64,000 nt of DNA from Vibrio gallaecicus (GCF_024347495.1 NZ_AP025491.1:682001-746000), one strand, 5' to 3'; positions 54,084-63,471 are shown, counted from the first letter of the stretch. Numbers and translations: made by a program. The notes: generated by a model not told the origin, from the sequence alone.

Positions 54084-54762
54084 CTTGTTTTGGCCGACAA
54101 TTTCATATGGTTCTGAAAATGCAAAAAAAGAGCTCCTTGAAAGAGACTTAGAACTGTTAAATGATTTGTCAGTAAATGACGCGATAGGTGTTACATTAGA
54201 TGAATCTCGGCGGTTGTACGATCAAGAACAGGCAAGGCGATCGACCGTAGATAGTAAAGCTGGTACATATATCGCAGCTTCAACTGCACTTATACCAATA
54301 CTGATATCATTGGCTTCAATTATTACTAGTTTTGATACTCTCATCGAATTCAATGGCTTAAGTGTTTTGGGGCTACTCACAACTGTTGCGTTTATGTTTG
54401 CCTTAATTATGTCGATTAGGTGCGTGATGTGGTCCCACAAAGCGCTTAAAGTTTCATCCTTCCACTTGTTAAGCTGGCAAGAGTTAATTACTCATGACAA
54501 CCCCGAAACATTACAACTTCAATTAGCCAAAAAGCTGTTGAGCGCTTTACGTATCAATTATGATTTAACCAATAGCACAGTTACTTGTGTAAAGATGGCT
54601 CATGCCCTGCTCACTAGCGCTATGTTTTGGTTGATCGTTGGTACGCTATTACAAGCATTTGCTTATTTACTAAATGGTTCTGAAGCGCTTGGTGGCCTAC
54701 ATAATAGAGATGCAATCAGCCCGATCATTAATATCTTTAATATCAAATCAGACCCCATTTAA
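54073..54762 (+). CDS. Three-helix membrane protein coupled to the graspetide genes
   Basis: 229 residues from the ATG at 54073, overlapping the ligase gene by 11 bases (a GTG at 54061 is an alternative). An acidic cytosolic N-terminus is followed by DSKAGTYIAASTALIPILISL (helix 1, ~64-86), a second helix (~94-118) and a third (~177-201). The Lys-Ala-x-x-x-(hydrophobic) entry to helix 1 resembles membrane effectors of nucleotide-signalling defence systems such as Pycsar TM proteins. An exporter or immunity role is also possible, although no ATPase is present. Confidence 0.7.
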   Translation: MNLDLFWPTISYGSENAKKELLERDLELLNDLSVNDAIGVTLDESRRLYDQEQARRSTVDSKAGTYIAASTALIPILISLASIITSFDTLIEFNGLSVLGLLTTVAFMFALIMSIRCVMWSHKALKVSSFHLLSWQELITHDNPETLQLQLAKKLLSALRINYDLTNSTVTCVKMAHALLTSAMFWLIVGTLLQAFAYLLNGSEALGGLHNRDAISPIINIFNIKSDPI

Positions 54763-54940
54763 AGCCCGGGCTTCATTTACTGTTTGATCTTAAATGGTGA
54801 TTTTAAGTTATGGCTTATAAATGTTTTATACGGTTATGTTACATGGATGAGTTAGCTCAGAGGTTAACTAAAAAATGAGCAGCCTCTTTAGGCCCAAGAT
54901 AGCACAGAACTCACAACGTTGTACGGATCTTGGCAAGTTA

Positions 54941-54972
54941 GTATTGAGGCGAACTAGTGTTAGCCTCAATAC
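54941..54972. terminator. Terminator hairpin between convergent genes
   Basis: GTATTGAGGC and GCCTCAATAC form a perfect 10-bp stem with a 12-base loop between the graspetide operon and the STAND gene. Confidence 0.75.
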
Positions 54973-54995
54973 ATCAATAACAATTGGGTTTTAAA

Positions 54996-57900
54996 CTAAG
55001 ACAGCAGCCCATTATCAAGCTCTTTAACCGCACTCATTGCTGTATAAACTTCTGAATTCAACAGCTCATCCCAGATGTCTAAACAAGTACTTATTGCCTC
55101 ATCATCTTCATCTTCTGAAGCTTCATCGTAAAGACGTTGCAACACGCTTAGGAGGGAAGATTCCCTAATATGAAGATGTCGATGCTTAAAAAACTCATCA
55201 TTCTGATCAACTTTAACGATGTTTTTTACTAGATCCAACAAAGATTCACTTATACCGGTGAGCATGCCGGGAAAGCTTTCCAGCTTCTTAAATATCTGAT
55301 ATATACTGTGTTTTGCAGCTTTTGACTTCACAAGTTCACTAAATAGGAACGTCGAATTATGCTTTTTCCAGTAGCTATCATGCTGAACACAATTACCTAT
55401 TTGTTGCAGAACATCTTTATCCTCGTCGTTTAGCAAAGTTATGTATGACGACTCTATTTTGCCAATTCGGTCATGGTACTTATCTTCCCGTAAGAATTGG
55501 GAAAGCACTGAAGCGCACCCACTTCTTAACTCTTTGTCCCCTCTCAGAACCAAAGTTAGCTCATGTTTAAATAAGTCATTGAAAAACCAGCGAGCATAGA
55601 TCTGCCTAGCTGCTTCTTTGTTGATATCCAAATACTGAGAGCCAAGCATTCTAAGAACAAGTTTCACGTATTCATTGACGTAAGTGCTCTCGAAACCTTG
55701 GTTGAAAAAGTAATTTGCACCATATGCTCCAGTGACCCGAATATCTTTGGTGCATAACTCAATAAATTTAGAATGAGCAAATGGACTATCGTAATTTAGA
55801 TAAGGCAAGATTAACTCTAGGGCTGACATCTTGACTGCGGGGTGTTTATCAGCAATTGCGTGATTTACTAAGTACCTATTTTCGTTTGCGAGTGATTCGT
55901 TTTTGAAAAAAATCTTAGCTATTGCGTGATATGCCTGACCCCGAACACAATTGATTGAGTTATCCATCAAAGACTTTGCTGATGCAACATCAGTAGTATG
56001 TCCTTTGTCTGAGCTCCAAACATTGAGTTTGTTAAATTCAGGGTCTCTGGAATTGCGCGCCAAATTTAGCAGTAGGTTAAGAGTTTTTGTATCTGAGGTC
56101 AGCGATCGGCAGCTAAGTAATTTAACTAAAGAACGTTCACGCTCACATTCACACTCATTTTGGGGGAAATGCTCGATAACCTTTTCCAATAAAGTATTAC
56201 TACATTGGGACCAATCCTCTTTGTAATCCTTATGAGCTTTTTCTTTACTAGAGTCCGCTATCCCTCGAAAAAATGCAGTTATATATCGAGGATCTATATT
56301 TTGGGGCAACAACAATGCAAGGTTTGCGAATCTGCTTGGTTCATTACAAACAGAATCCTCTAGAGTGCGAGAGAACTGTGTTATAGTTGACTCGGACATT
56401 ACTTCTTTACCTACTTGCTTCCAGTTTCTACCAATAGATGGCTTTTCAGGAGATAGAATTAGCTTCGACCAAGACTTATTAGAAAGTTTGTTTCCGATAG
56501 GTAATGGTGAAGTAATTATCCCCCCTGTAATTTGATAATTTGAACAAAAGTCAAAGGTTGAATAATTGATAAACTTCCGCTCCAGAACCGTAATTAATTG
56601 TGCAGTGGCAGTAGAGATACGGTGTTGATCGAGTTTAGGTAACAAAAAATATTGAGCACTTCCCCAATAACTATAGTCTGACCCTCTTCGTCTTGTCTCC
56701 AAAATCCGCTTAATTTGCTCTATGTTCATGTCACTTTTTAAGCGGGTGATCGATTCTTCTAGCTTTGTAAAATGTCCGTTGGAGCAACTTTTTGAAAACT
56801 TCGATATTAGTTTTCCAGGCAATATCCAAACTGGTTCAAGACGTGTGTTACCACACGATAAGTGCGAATTTGGACGACGCAGGATCCAATCTATGACTGT
56901 ATCAGCGTACTCTGGAGATAAATTAAGTAATAGTCTAGCGACTAAGTTTACGGTGACTGGATTTTTAATCGCTAAGTAAGGCTTTATGAGCTCGTATAAT
57001 ATTCCAGAATCAGTTTGTAGGTTTTCTCCCGCCTTTTCTATCAGTTGAAACATGCAAAATGTTAGGTTATGGTCTATCTCATAATCATCAGCTTTATCCT
57101 TATGTAACCAAGTCAAAACCGATTCATGTTCACCTTCTGATTCCGCTATATCAGTGATATTTCGAAGTAAACGCGTCAATACCTCTTCTGGAACTTGTTC
57201 AGCGACGACCCACATGTCTTCTAACTCTGTTAGAGACCAGTTTTCGCTTTGTGTGATTTTCCGATGCTCTCTAATCTCATATGAATAACTATCCTTACAG
57301 ATAACCTCTCTGTAATGACTCAAGAGAGCTTCAATTAATGATAAAGCTTGATATGGACGTTTCTTAGACAAGTTTCGCCAATCTATATAATTTACAGAAC
57401 AGCCTTTTTGAATAAGTTCAAGCCTTAAGTCGAACATATCGTCAGAATCATCTTCAATAGCCCAACACAGACTACTACATACTTTTTGATTCCAACTATC
57501 TGACCTATCTACATATGGGCGTAAAGTAGCCACCACTAACGCTGGCTTAAGCTCTGAAATGGAACTTAGGAGGCTGATAGAAGTGTCAATTAGCTTTTCA
57601 TCAGAACTATTTAGCCAAGCGCCCAAAATGCCCTTCTCACATAGGCATTCAACGATTTCTGGATTTTTAAAGCAAGTCGTAGAGGTAAACTTCTGAATTA
57701 ACTCGGAATCACGAACTAACTTGTCGATTAGTTTTCTTGCGGGGGCTTTAATGACCTTTAAGTCCTTTAGTGAATTAAGGGCTAAGAACTTCAGGTGAAA
57801 GCGAACGTTATCGCTAAATAAAACTGCATCAATACTAGAGCAGTAATATTTTTGGTTAGCTTCTAGCAACATATTTAATGCGTACCTAAGGTGCTCTCTT

Positions 57901-59684
57901 TTATCCAGAGTTTGGTTGCTATACCCACCCAGTTCATATAGAAGCTTTTCAGAAGAGTCACTACCTGCTCGATATAACTTTGAACCGACTTGATAATCAT
58001 ATAATGCCTGATGCCTAAAACTTATTCGTTGTTCCTGGCTAGTTAATACTCCCACTGACATTAATACCTCTAAGGTCCTTCGCGAACCTACACGAATAGA
58101 GTTCAATGATACAGACAAAGAACCTTGCTTCATCATTAAACCTACCAGCTTATCAATAAGCTGTTCGGCTTCGTCTATTGATAGATGGTGGGCATGTATT
58201 TGACTTAATCGATCATCCCAAAAATTCTTAACCAACTCTAGTTTGTTGTTAAAGCTAGGTGCATTCTGCGTCCGGTGTGCAATCGTTAGGTATATACCAA
58301 GCCATAAAGGTATCTTAAGAATCTCTTTCTTGACGGAAGAAAGTTGTGAGTAGGTCTCAAATGGCGATATCAACTCGACGACTTTTTCCTCACTCAACGT
58401 AGATAATTTAACCTCATGTAATGAATCCGAAATACTATTCAGCCAACTTGATAAGGCTATGTCTTCGTTTAGCTCAAAATCCCGCGAAGCCAAGACGATT
58501 GATATGTCGGCACCTTCTTTACGCAGCGCGATCGTTTGTCGGATTAAATCCTGGCAAATATGCAGCGCTACATTAGAATGTGATCCAGTCCAACGAATAG
58601 CGTCGAGCTGGTCCAATATAATGACAACTTTGTTGTGCTTTGATATTGCACTTAAGCTGAATGGAGGTGAGTAAGGGAACCCTAAAGCCCTTCCATACGC
58701 ATCTAAATTATCGACTGGATTTCGTCGATCAAGTCTCACAGGGACACTTATCGCCCCCTTGTTACGAAGGTGATGGTGCAGTTCGAGAAGCAATGAACTT
58801 TTTCCAACGCCAGCTTCTGCTCTAACGAGCGTTACAGGATTTTCTTCCAAAGAATTGATGATGTTATCCAGCTCTTTTCGTTTAATAAGCTCATTACATA
58901 TTAAGAATGGTTGGATTGACTCCTCAAATTCTTTGGAAAGATTTTCAACAACTGAAAGTACTCTTTCATCTTCTGGTAGACTTCTTGCAACAAAACCGGC
59001 CTTTGTTAGATCACTTAATAGTTGGTTTGCCGTAATCTTGTTACGTAATTTATTATATTCGGCGGGATAAGATTTGAGGTACTGGACTAATTTGCTACTG
59101 CTTCCAATGAACAGAGACGAAGCTTTATCTTCTAATTCATCTTGGCTATGTTTGTTCAAATCATAACGGACAATCTTGAAGCGTTGCAGAAACAGCATTG
59201 CTTTTCGAAGATCCTCTTCTAAGTTTAAGGACAAGCCAAGATACCCACATAATGAATTGAAGCATTTTTCTCTATCTTTACTTTGTTTTACTTGATGTTC
59301 GAGGAAATCTATTGGTATTGCATTACTATTCAATGCACTTTCACATAAATCACTGATAATTCTACTTGAAAGTGGTGAAACCAAGTGAAACTCTGTAGCC
59401 CCTCTATTGATTTGAAAATTTGCGTTTTTTAAAATTTTGGTACTGTGAAGTTTAGATAAATTCCAGTATTCATCATTACTAGAGCTCGCTTTACACTGGT
59501 GATGTTCGTGTGAACCATCGTTATTACCTATTACCAAGTCAACTCCGACCTCGTCATCCCCAATTGGCTCTACAGTCACATAACTCGTCTTTTCTTGTAA
59601 TAGACGTAATAACTGATAAGCAATCCAGTTAGATTCATATCTATTACCAAGCTTTTCTGCATATCCACCCGCTTCTAGCGCCAT
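54996..59684 (-). CDS. Avs-like STAND NTPase with N-terminal nuclease domain
   Basis: 1562 residues. N-terminal PD-(D/E)xK-like nuclease (residues ~1-130): Asp49 in VGVDLVI and Glu60-x-x-Gln-x-Lys65 in EHHQCK. STAND/NACHT ATPase next (~255-560): Walker A AEAGVGKSSLLL with Lys295, Walker B VVIILDQLDAIRW around residue 358, and sensor Arg in ASRDFEL. The remaining ~950 residues are helical repeats, the usual ligand sensor. The layout matches antiphage pattern-recognition nucleases (Avs and relatives), which oligomerise on a phage protein and degrade DNA. Which phage protein it senses is unknown. Confidence 0.85.
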   Translation of the reverse strand: MALEAGGYAEKLGNRYESNWIAYQLLRLLQEKTSYVTVEPIGDDEVGVDLVIGNNDGSHEHHQCKASSSNDEYWNLSKLHSTKILKNANFQINRGATEFHLVSPLSSRIISDLCESALNSNAIPIDFLEHQVKQSKDREKCFNSLCGYLGLSLNLEEDLRKAMLFLQRFKIVRYDLNKHSQDELEDKASSLFIGSSSKLVQYLKSYPAEYNKLRNKITANQLLSDLTKAGFVARSLPEDERVLSVVENLSKEFEESIQPFLICNELIKRKELDNIINSLEENPVTLVRAEAGVGKSSLLLELHHHLRNKGAISVPVRLDRRNPVDNLDAYGRALGFPYSPPFSLSAISKHNKVVIILDQLDAIRWTGSHSNVALHICQDLIRQTIALRKEGADISIVLASRDFELNEDIALSSWLNSISDSLHEVKLSTLSEEKVVELISPFETYSQLSSVKKEILKIPLWLGIYLTIAHRTQNAPSFNNKLELVKNFWDDRLSQIHAHHLSIDEAEQLIDKLVGLMMKQGSLSVSLNSIRVGSRRTLEVLMSVGVLTSQEQRISFRHQALYDYQVGSKLYRAGSDSSEKLLYELGGYSNQTLDKREHLRYALNMLLEANQKYYCSSIDAVLFSDNVRFHLKFLALNSLKDLKVIKAPARKLIDKLVRDSELIQKFTSTTCFKNPEIVECLCEKGILGAWLNSSDEKLIDTSISLLSSISELKPALVVATLRPYVDRSDSWNQKVCSSLCWAIEDDSDDMFDLRLELIQKGCSVNYIDWRNLSKKRPYQALSLIEALLSHYREVICKDSYSYEIREHRKITQSENWSLTELEDMWVVAEQVPEEVLTRLLRNITDIAESEGEHESVLTWLHKDKADDYEIDHNLTFCMFQLIEKAGENLQTDSGILYELIKPYLAIKNPVTVNLVARLLLNLSPEYADTVIDWILRRPNSHLSCGNTRLEPVWILPGKLISKFSKSCSNGHFTKLEESITRLKSDMNIEQIKRILETRRRGSDYSYWGSAQYFLLPKLDQHRISTATAQLITVLERKFINYSTFDFCSNYQITGGIITSPLPIGNKLSNKSWSKLILSPEKPSIGRNWKQVGKEVMSESTITQFSRTLEDSVCNEPSRFANLALLLPQNIDPRYITAFFRGIADSSKEKAHKDYKEDWSQCSNTLLEKVIEHFPQNECECERERSLVKLLSCRSLTSDTKTLNLLLNLARNSRDPEFNKLNVWSSDKGHTTDVASAKSLMDNSINCVRGQAYHAIAKIFFKNESLANENRYLVNHAIADKHPAVKMSALELILPYLNYDSPFAHSKFIELCTKDIRVTGAYGANYFFNQGFESTYVNEYVKLVLRMLGSQYLDINKEAARQIYARWFFNDLFKHELTLVLRGDKELRSGCASVLSQFLREDKYHDRIGKIESSYITLLNDEDKDVLQQIGNCVQHDSYWKKHNSTFLFSELVKSKAAKHSIYQIFKKLESFPGMLTGISESLLDLVKNIVKVDQNDEFFKHRHLHIRESSLLSVLQRLYDEASEDEDDEAISTCLDIWDELLNSEVYTAMSAVKELDNGLLS

Positions 59685-59938
59685 ACTGTTTTTCTCAACT
59701 AAACCTTACACATCAGTAAGATATGGCCTATGTCTACTTTTTACAATCATTCTTCTATTATCTGTGATGATTACGAGCTAATTGCTCAGTCTGCGAAAAG
59801 CCTTTAGTAAGGTGTATACATAAACGCTCCCACAGCAATTGCACAGTGCGACAGTTAGGATTAAACCATCCTGGGACTGTTTCGAGTTGAAGGCTGCTGC
59901 TAGTTGAAGTTAGCTAGAGATAACTCTGCCCAAGCGAA

Positions 59939-60055
59939 TTAAATCGGATATGGGAACACACCATTTTTCAAACGGCAGATGGTGTCGAGAACAACCATAG
60001 TGTCTTCAGGTGTTGAAAGCATACCAAGTGACCACTTGTTGCTTAGATCTTCATT
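59939..60055 (-). pseudogene. 3' remnant of a gene cut by the IS3-family element
   Basis: A minus-strand open frame runs from the insertion point (NEDLSNKWSLGML) to a stop at 59939 (ending NGVFPYPI), about 38 codons with protein-like composition. Across the element, 61292-61363 stays open for 24 codons (reading toward RRNRPY) in a compatible frame. No family recognised. It may be a defence or cargo gene disrupted by the insertion. Confidence 0.4.
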
Positions 60056-60117
60056 TGATCCGCACCAGAAGTTTTGGACACTGAGTTAAGTGATTACAAT
60101 CACTAACGAGGTGAACA

Positions 60118-60402
60118 ATGACAACTAAGAAAACACGAATTAAACATGCTCCTGAATTTAAAGCCGAAGCGCTTAAGTTAGCAGAGAAAGTCGGTGTCGC
60201 TGCCGCCGCACGACAGCTTTCGCTATATGAATCTCAAATTTATGGGTGGCGTAAAGCCGTCAAAAAAGATGCGAAAATCAGCGATAGAGAAAAGGAACTA
60301 GCCACTGAAAATGCCAAACTCAAACGATTATTGGCAGAGCAAGCTGAAGAGCTAGATATCGTAAAAAAGGCCGCCACCTACTTCGCGAAAAATCTAAAGT
60401 AG
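60118..60402 (+). CDS. IS3-family transposase OrfA
   Basis: 94 residues with a helix-turn-helix (KHAPEFKAEALKLAEKVGVAAAARQLSLYESQIYGWRKA) and a leucine-zipper-like coiled coil (KELATENAKLKRLLAEQAEEL). Binds the element ends and, in active copies, is joined to OrfB by programmed frameshifting. Confidence 0.92.
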   Translation: MTTKKTRIKHAPEFKAEALKLAEKVGVAAAARQLSLYESQIYGWRKAVKKDAKISDREKELATENAKLKRLLAEQAEELDIVKKAATYFAKNLK

Positions 60403-60416
60403 ATTGCTATGAGTTT

Positions 60417-61261
60417 ATGCTCGAACACCTGATGCAGTATAAGGTTGTCCGTATGGCTAAGGTGTTTGGGGTTTCTCGAAGTGGGTTTTATTATTGGATT
60501 GATAATCGGCATAAAGTCACCCAACGCAACGAACACCGAAAGCAGCTTGATAGCAAAGTTCGTGAAGTCTTTGATGATAAAAAGGAGCGTGATGGTGCAA
60601 GGCGCATTCAAAAAGAACTTGAAGAAAATGGTAATAAACACGATGTAAAAACCATCGCCGCGAGCATGAGGCGTTAGTTGCGAAGGCCGCCCGTAAATTC
60701 AAATGTACGACAGACAGTAAGCATAGACTTCCTGTAGCCCCGAATTTGCTTGAGCAAGACTTTAATGCGACAGCACCAAACCAAAAATGGGCTGGAGATA
60801 TCACTTATCTAGCGACAAGCGAAGGCTGGATGTATTTAGCCGTTGTTATCGACTTGTACTCACGGCAAGTAGTTGGTTGGTCAATGAGTACCAGAATGAC
60901 CGCAACTCTGGTCTGTGATGCGCTATCAATGGCATTGTTCCGCAGAGGCATGCCAGAAGAAGTGATTATCCATAGTGATAGAGGTAGCCAATATTGTTCA
61001 AAAGACTACCGCGACTTAATCGCAGCTCATAATCTAAAGCAAAGTATGAGTAGGAAGGGAAATTGCTGGGACAACGCTTGTGTTGAAAGCTTTTTCCACT
61101 CAATGAAAGTAGAAGCCGTCCAATACGAGTCGATAATGACCCGAGAAGAGATGCGTCAAGCACTCTTTGAATACATCGAAGTTGATTATAATCGAACAAG
61201 AAGGCACAGTGCTCTTGGGTATCTAAGTCCAGTTAACTTTGAAAAACAATATGTCGCTTAA
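60417..61261 (+). pseudogene. IS3-family transposase OrfB (DDE), frameshifted
   Basis: The N-terminal part (MLEHLMQYKVVRMAKVFGVSRSGFYYW) ends at a stop at 60677. The catalytic core continues in another frame: [13 protein letters not shown] (first Asp), [11 protein letters not shown] (second Asp), [12 protein letters not shown] (Glu). Joining MRR to [11 protein letters not shown] requires restoring a small indel near 60670, probably a loss of about five bases. The element cannot make a normal transposase itself. Confidence 0.88.
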
Positions 61262-61436
61262 TGCGGTGTCCAGTCTTACTGGAGCAGATCAATATGGTCT
61301 ATTGCGTCTTGTTACAGAAAAGGAACAAATTAGACTAACAGCACTTTTTATATTGATAATAAGTTATTAAGAAATAGTATTTTTTAGTAGTATCGGACAC
61401 AAAGAACATATGCAATTATTTTCTATAGGAGTCCGG

Positions 61437-62813
61437 ATGAGAATTCAAGAAGAGTATAAGAAATCGGGATATTTTTGGTTACCCGGAAATGAAGAAAAAA
61501 AAATACCCGGTACTTTAACAATAAACGATGGTGGCAACACCCAACTAGAAGTCGTGGGGCTTTTTGATGACAGTATTGAAGCTTTAAATGGTGACGATGA
61601 TCTTAGTCGTATCATTGGGCATGTTGAAAATGATGGCTTTGTTACTCTTGAAGACTGTTTTTATACAAACAAGAACATTGGATTTGGTGGAATTTCAAAG
61701 TCAAAGGTTTTAGTTAACAAAGTTTTAAGTGGAGCGGCCTGGGACAAAGATGAAAAAGTAAAATTTAACACGTTGTCATTTTCGGTTGATTGTTTAGATG
61801 AATGGGTTGGAATCAGCGGAATTAATGTGGATACAGCCCCTGACTACAAGACGGCAACAATCAGCTATGAACCACCTGAGGCACTAAGCTATGCACTTGA
61901 TAACGGCATGGAACTCAAACTGTGCTTTGCTTATACTCTCCCTGGCTTCCCTACGCTTCAAGAGGCGAAAATCACACAACGTGCCTATTTTAAAATAATT
62001 TCTAATGAATTGCGTGAGTTATCAGAATTTACAATTCTTGCATATAAGATCACAAACTTAATGTGTTTTGCAATGAATGAGACGGTGTCAATGAAAACAC
62101 TATCAGCCACTTCTAATGAAATTAAGCGAAATAATATCCCACAACCTATCAAGATTTATTACCAAAGTATTCCATACACGGAAAAAGAGCCTACTAAAAC
62201 TCGATATGATATGTTGTTCAGTTTTAGGACAATCCAAGACAATGCGGGTCAAATTTTCAACAATTGGATAAATGCATATGACTTTTTATCACCTGCATTG
62301 GGCCTCTATTTTTCAACTAAAATGGGTGCACAGAAATACCTAGACGGTAAATTTTTAGCTCTTGCTCAAGGATTAGAGACATATCACCGTAGAACTAGTA
62401 ACGAAACACTTATGGACCCAGAGGATTTTGGTACCTTAGTAGATACTATTCTAGAAGGCTGCCCAGAAAACAATCGGGACTGGTTAAAAGACCGTTTAGT
62501 CCATGGGAATGAAATAAATTTGGGTAAGCGACTTAAGAAAATTGTTGAACCTTTTAAAAAACACCTTGGCAGTAGCAAAGATAGAGGCAAGCTCCTACGC
62601 AAAATAGTAGATACAAGAAACTACTTAACTCATTATAATGAGGAACTTAAGGGTGCAGCTGCTAATGGCAAGGACCTTTTTAACTTATGTTCGAAAATGG
62701 AGCTAATTTTTAACTTACATTTTTTAAAGGTTGTAGGGTTTACTGATAAAGAGATAGAAATTGTGGTAGAAACCTCCCAGCCTTTAAAGGCTAAAATGAT
62801 GAACATAAATTGA
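61437..62813 (+). CDS. apeA: ApeA-like HEPN abortive-infection protein
   Basis: 458 residues from the ATG at 61437 with AGGAG upstream; an earlier ATG at 61410 lacks one. The N-terminal domain (YKKSGYFWLPGNEEKKIPGTLTINDGG) matches the ApeA N-terminal region. The C-terminal HEPN domain has the RNase motif RNYLTH (Arg394-x4-His399) preceded by LAQGLETYHRR. HEPN RNases of this family stop phage growth by cleaving RNA, probably tRNA, after sensing infection. It is convergent with the third DUF3653-like gene, like cargo in the filamentous prophage. Confidence 0.85.
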   Translation: MRIQEEYKKSGYFWLPGNEEKKIPGTLTINDGGNTQLEVVGLFDDSIEALNGDDDLSRIIGHVENDGFVTLEDCFYTNKNIGFGGISKSKVLVNKVLSGAAWDKDEKVKFNTLSFSVDCLDEWVGISGINVDTAPDYKTATISYEPPEALSYALDNGMELKLCFAYTLPGFPTLQEAKITQRAYFKIISNELRELSEFTILAYKITNLMCFAMNETVSMKTLSATSNEIKRNNIPQPIKIYYQSIPYTEKEPTKTRYDMLFSFRTIQDNAGQIFNNWINAYDFLSPALGLYFSTKMGAQKYLDGKFLALAQGLETYHRRTSNETLMDPEDFGTLVDTILEGCPENNRDWLKDRLVHGNEINLGKRLKKIVEPFKKHLGSSKDRGKLLRKIVDTRNYLTHYNEELKGAAANGKDLFNLCSKMELIFNLHFLKVVGFTDKEIEIVVETSQPLKAKMMNIN

Positions 62814-62838
62814 TACAAAACTAATGTTTATGATAAAA

Positions 62839-62862
62839 AGCCGAACTCAATGAGTCCGGCTT
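62839..62862. terminator. Terminator after apeA
   Basis: AAGCCGAACTCA and TGAGTCCGGCTT form a stem with small mismatch, followed by a T-rich stretch. Confidence 0.75.
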
Positions 62863-63027
62863 CTTTCTCCTTGATATGACCAAAAAGGAGGACTAGTAAT
62901 TCGAAAAAACAAGGATATTCTTCGTTCTAGTCACAGCTACCTTATCAGTAAGAATGACATCATTTTAGTCAATGTTATTGAGGCTTTGAACTCACATTGG
63001 GAAAATCATACTTTTCTAATCCTATTT

Positions 63028-63390
63028 CTAGATATTAGCTATCGCTCTAGCAAGGCCAAGCAAGTGTGTTGAAGTCTTAATCTCTAACTCTGATTGAATA
63101 CCCAATAATGCAATCCCTGCTAAGATTTGTTGCGGCCTCACCACTTGGCCTGTCGGCAGCTCCATACTGTCATATAACATTTTGAACTGTATCCAGTCTT
63201 CGCTAATACTTAGTTCTCGACCTTTTGCCATTCTCATTAGTCTTTTGCACTCAGGCGGTATTGGTTTTCCTTCGTCCCATCCCGTGACCGTTCTCACAGT
63301 TTTAAAACACAGTTCCGCGACCTCTTCCTTGGTCATTTGGCACTCTAACTCTCGAAAAATGTAATTCTTACTCATTTCGCGATACTTCAC
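63028..63390 (-). CDS. DUF3653-like phage protein, inverted copy D
   Basis: 120 residues from a GTG at 63390 (KYREMSKNYIFRELECQMTK), with AGAGG eight bases upstream; the frame is open to 63498 but that part covers the dif-like site. TVTGWDEGKPIPPECKRLM is the conserved block. Very similar to copy B. Its orientation is opposite to copies A and B, and it ends towards apeA. Confidence 0.72.
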   Translation of the reverse strand: MKYREMSKNYIFRELECQMTKEEVAELCFKTVRTVTGWDEGKPIPPECKRLMRMAKGRELSISEDWIQFKMLYDSMELPTGQVVRPQQILAGIALLGIQSELEIKTSTHLLGLARAIANI

Positions 63391-63442
63391 AGATAAAACC
63401 TCTAAATACAAGAGGTTGCACCGTAATGACAAGATATGCTGC

Positions 63443-63471
63443 ATTGAACATAAGCAGACATAATACGCACA
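63443..63471 (-). other. dif-like XerC/XerD site D, inverted
   Basis: On the minus strand: XerC arm TGTGCGTATTA, central TGTCTGC (7 bases), XerD arm TTATGTTCAAT. It is oriented opposite to sites A-C and lies about 50 bases upstream of the inverted DUF3653-like start, the same geometry as at sites A and B. Confidence 0.7.

Larger units (their letters stand above)
60056..61291 (+). mobile_element. IS3-family insertion sequence, 1236 bp, inactivated
   Basis: Imperfect ~26-bp inverted ends: left starts TGATCCGCACCAG and ends GGACAC; right is its near complement, ending GATCA. The ends follow the 5'-TG...CA-3' rule of IS3. orfA is intact and orfB is frameshifted. Flanking triplets are ATT and ATA, so no exact 3-bp target duplication remains. 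Confidence 0.9.

Noticed and set aside
59850..59880. Sequence AGTGCGACAGTTAGGATTAAAC resembling a dif arm
   Set aside because: Only the first six bases and scattered later positions match; the XerD arm is not recognisable.
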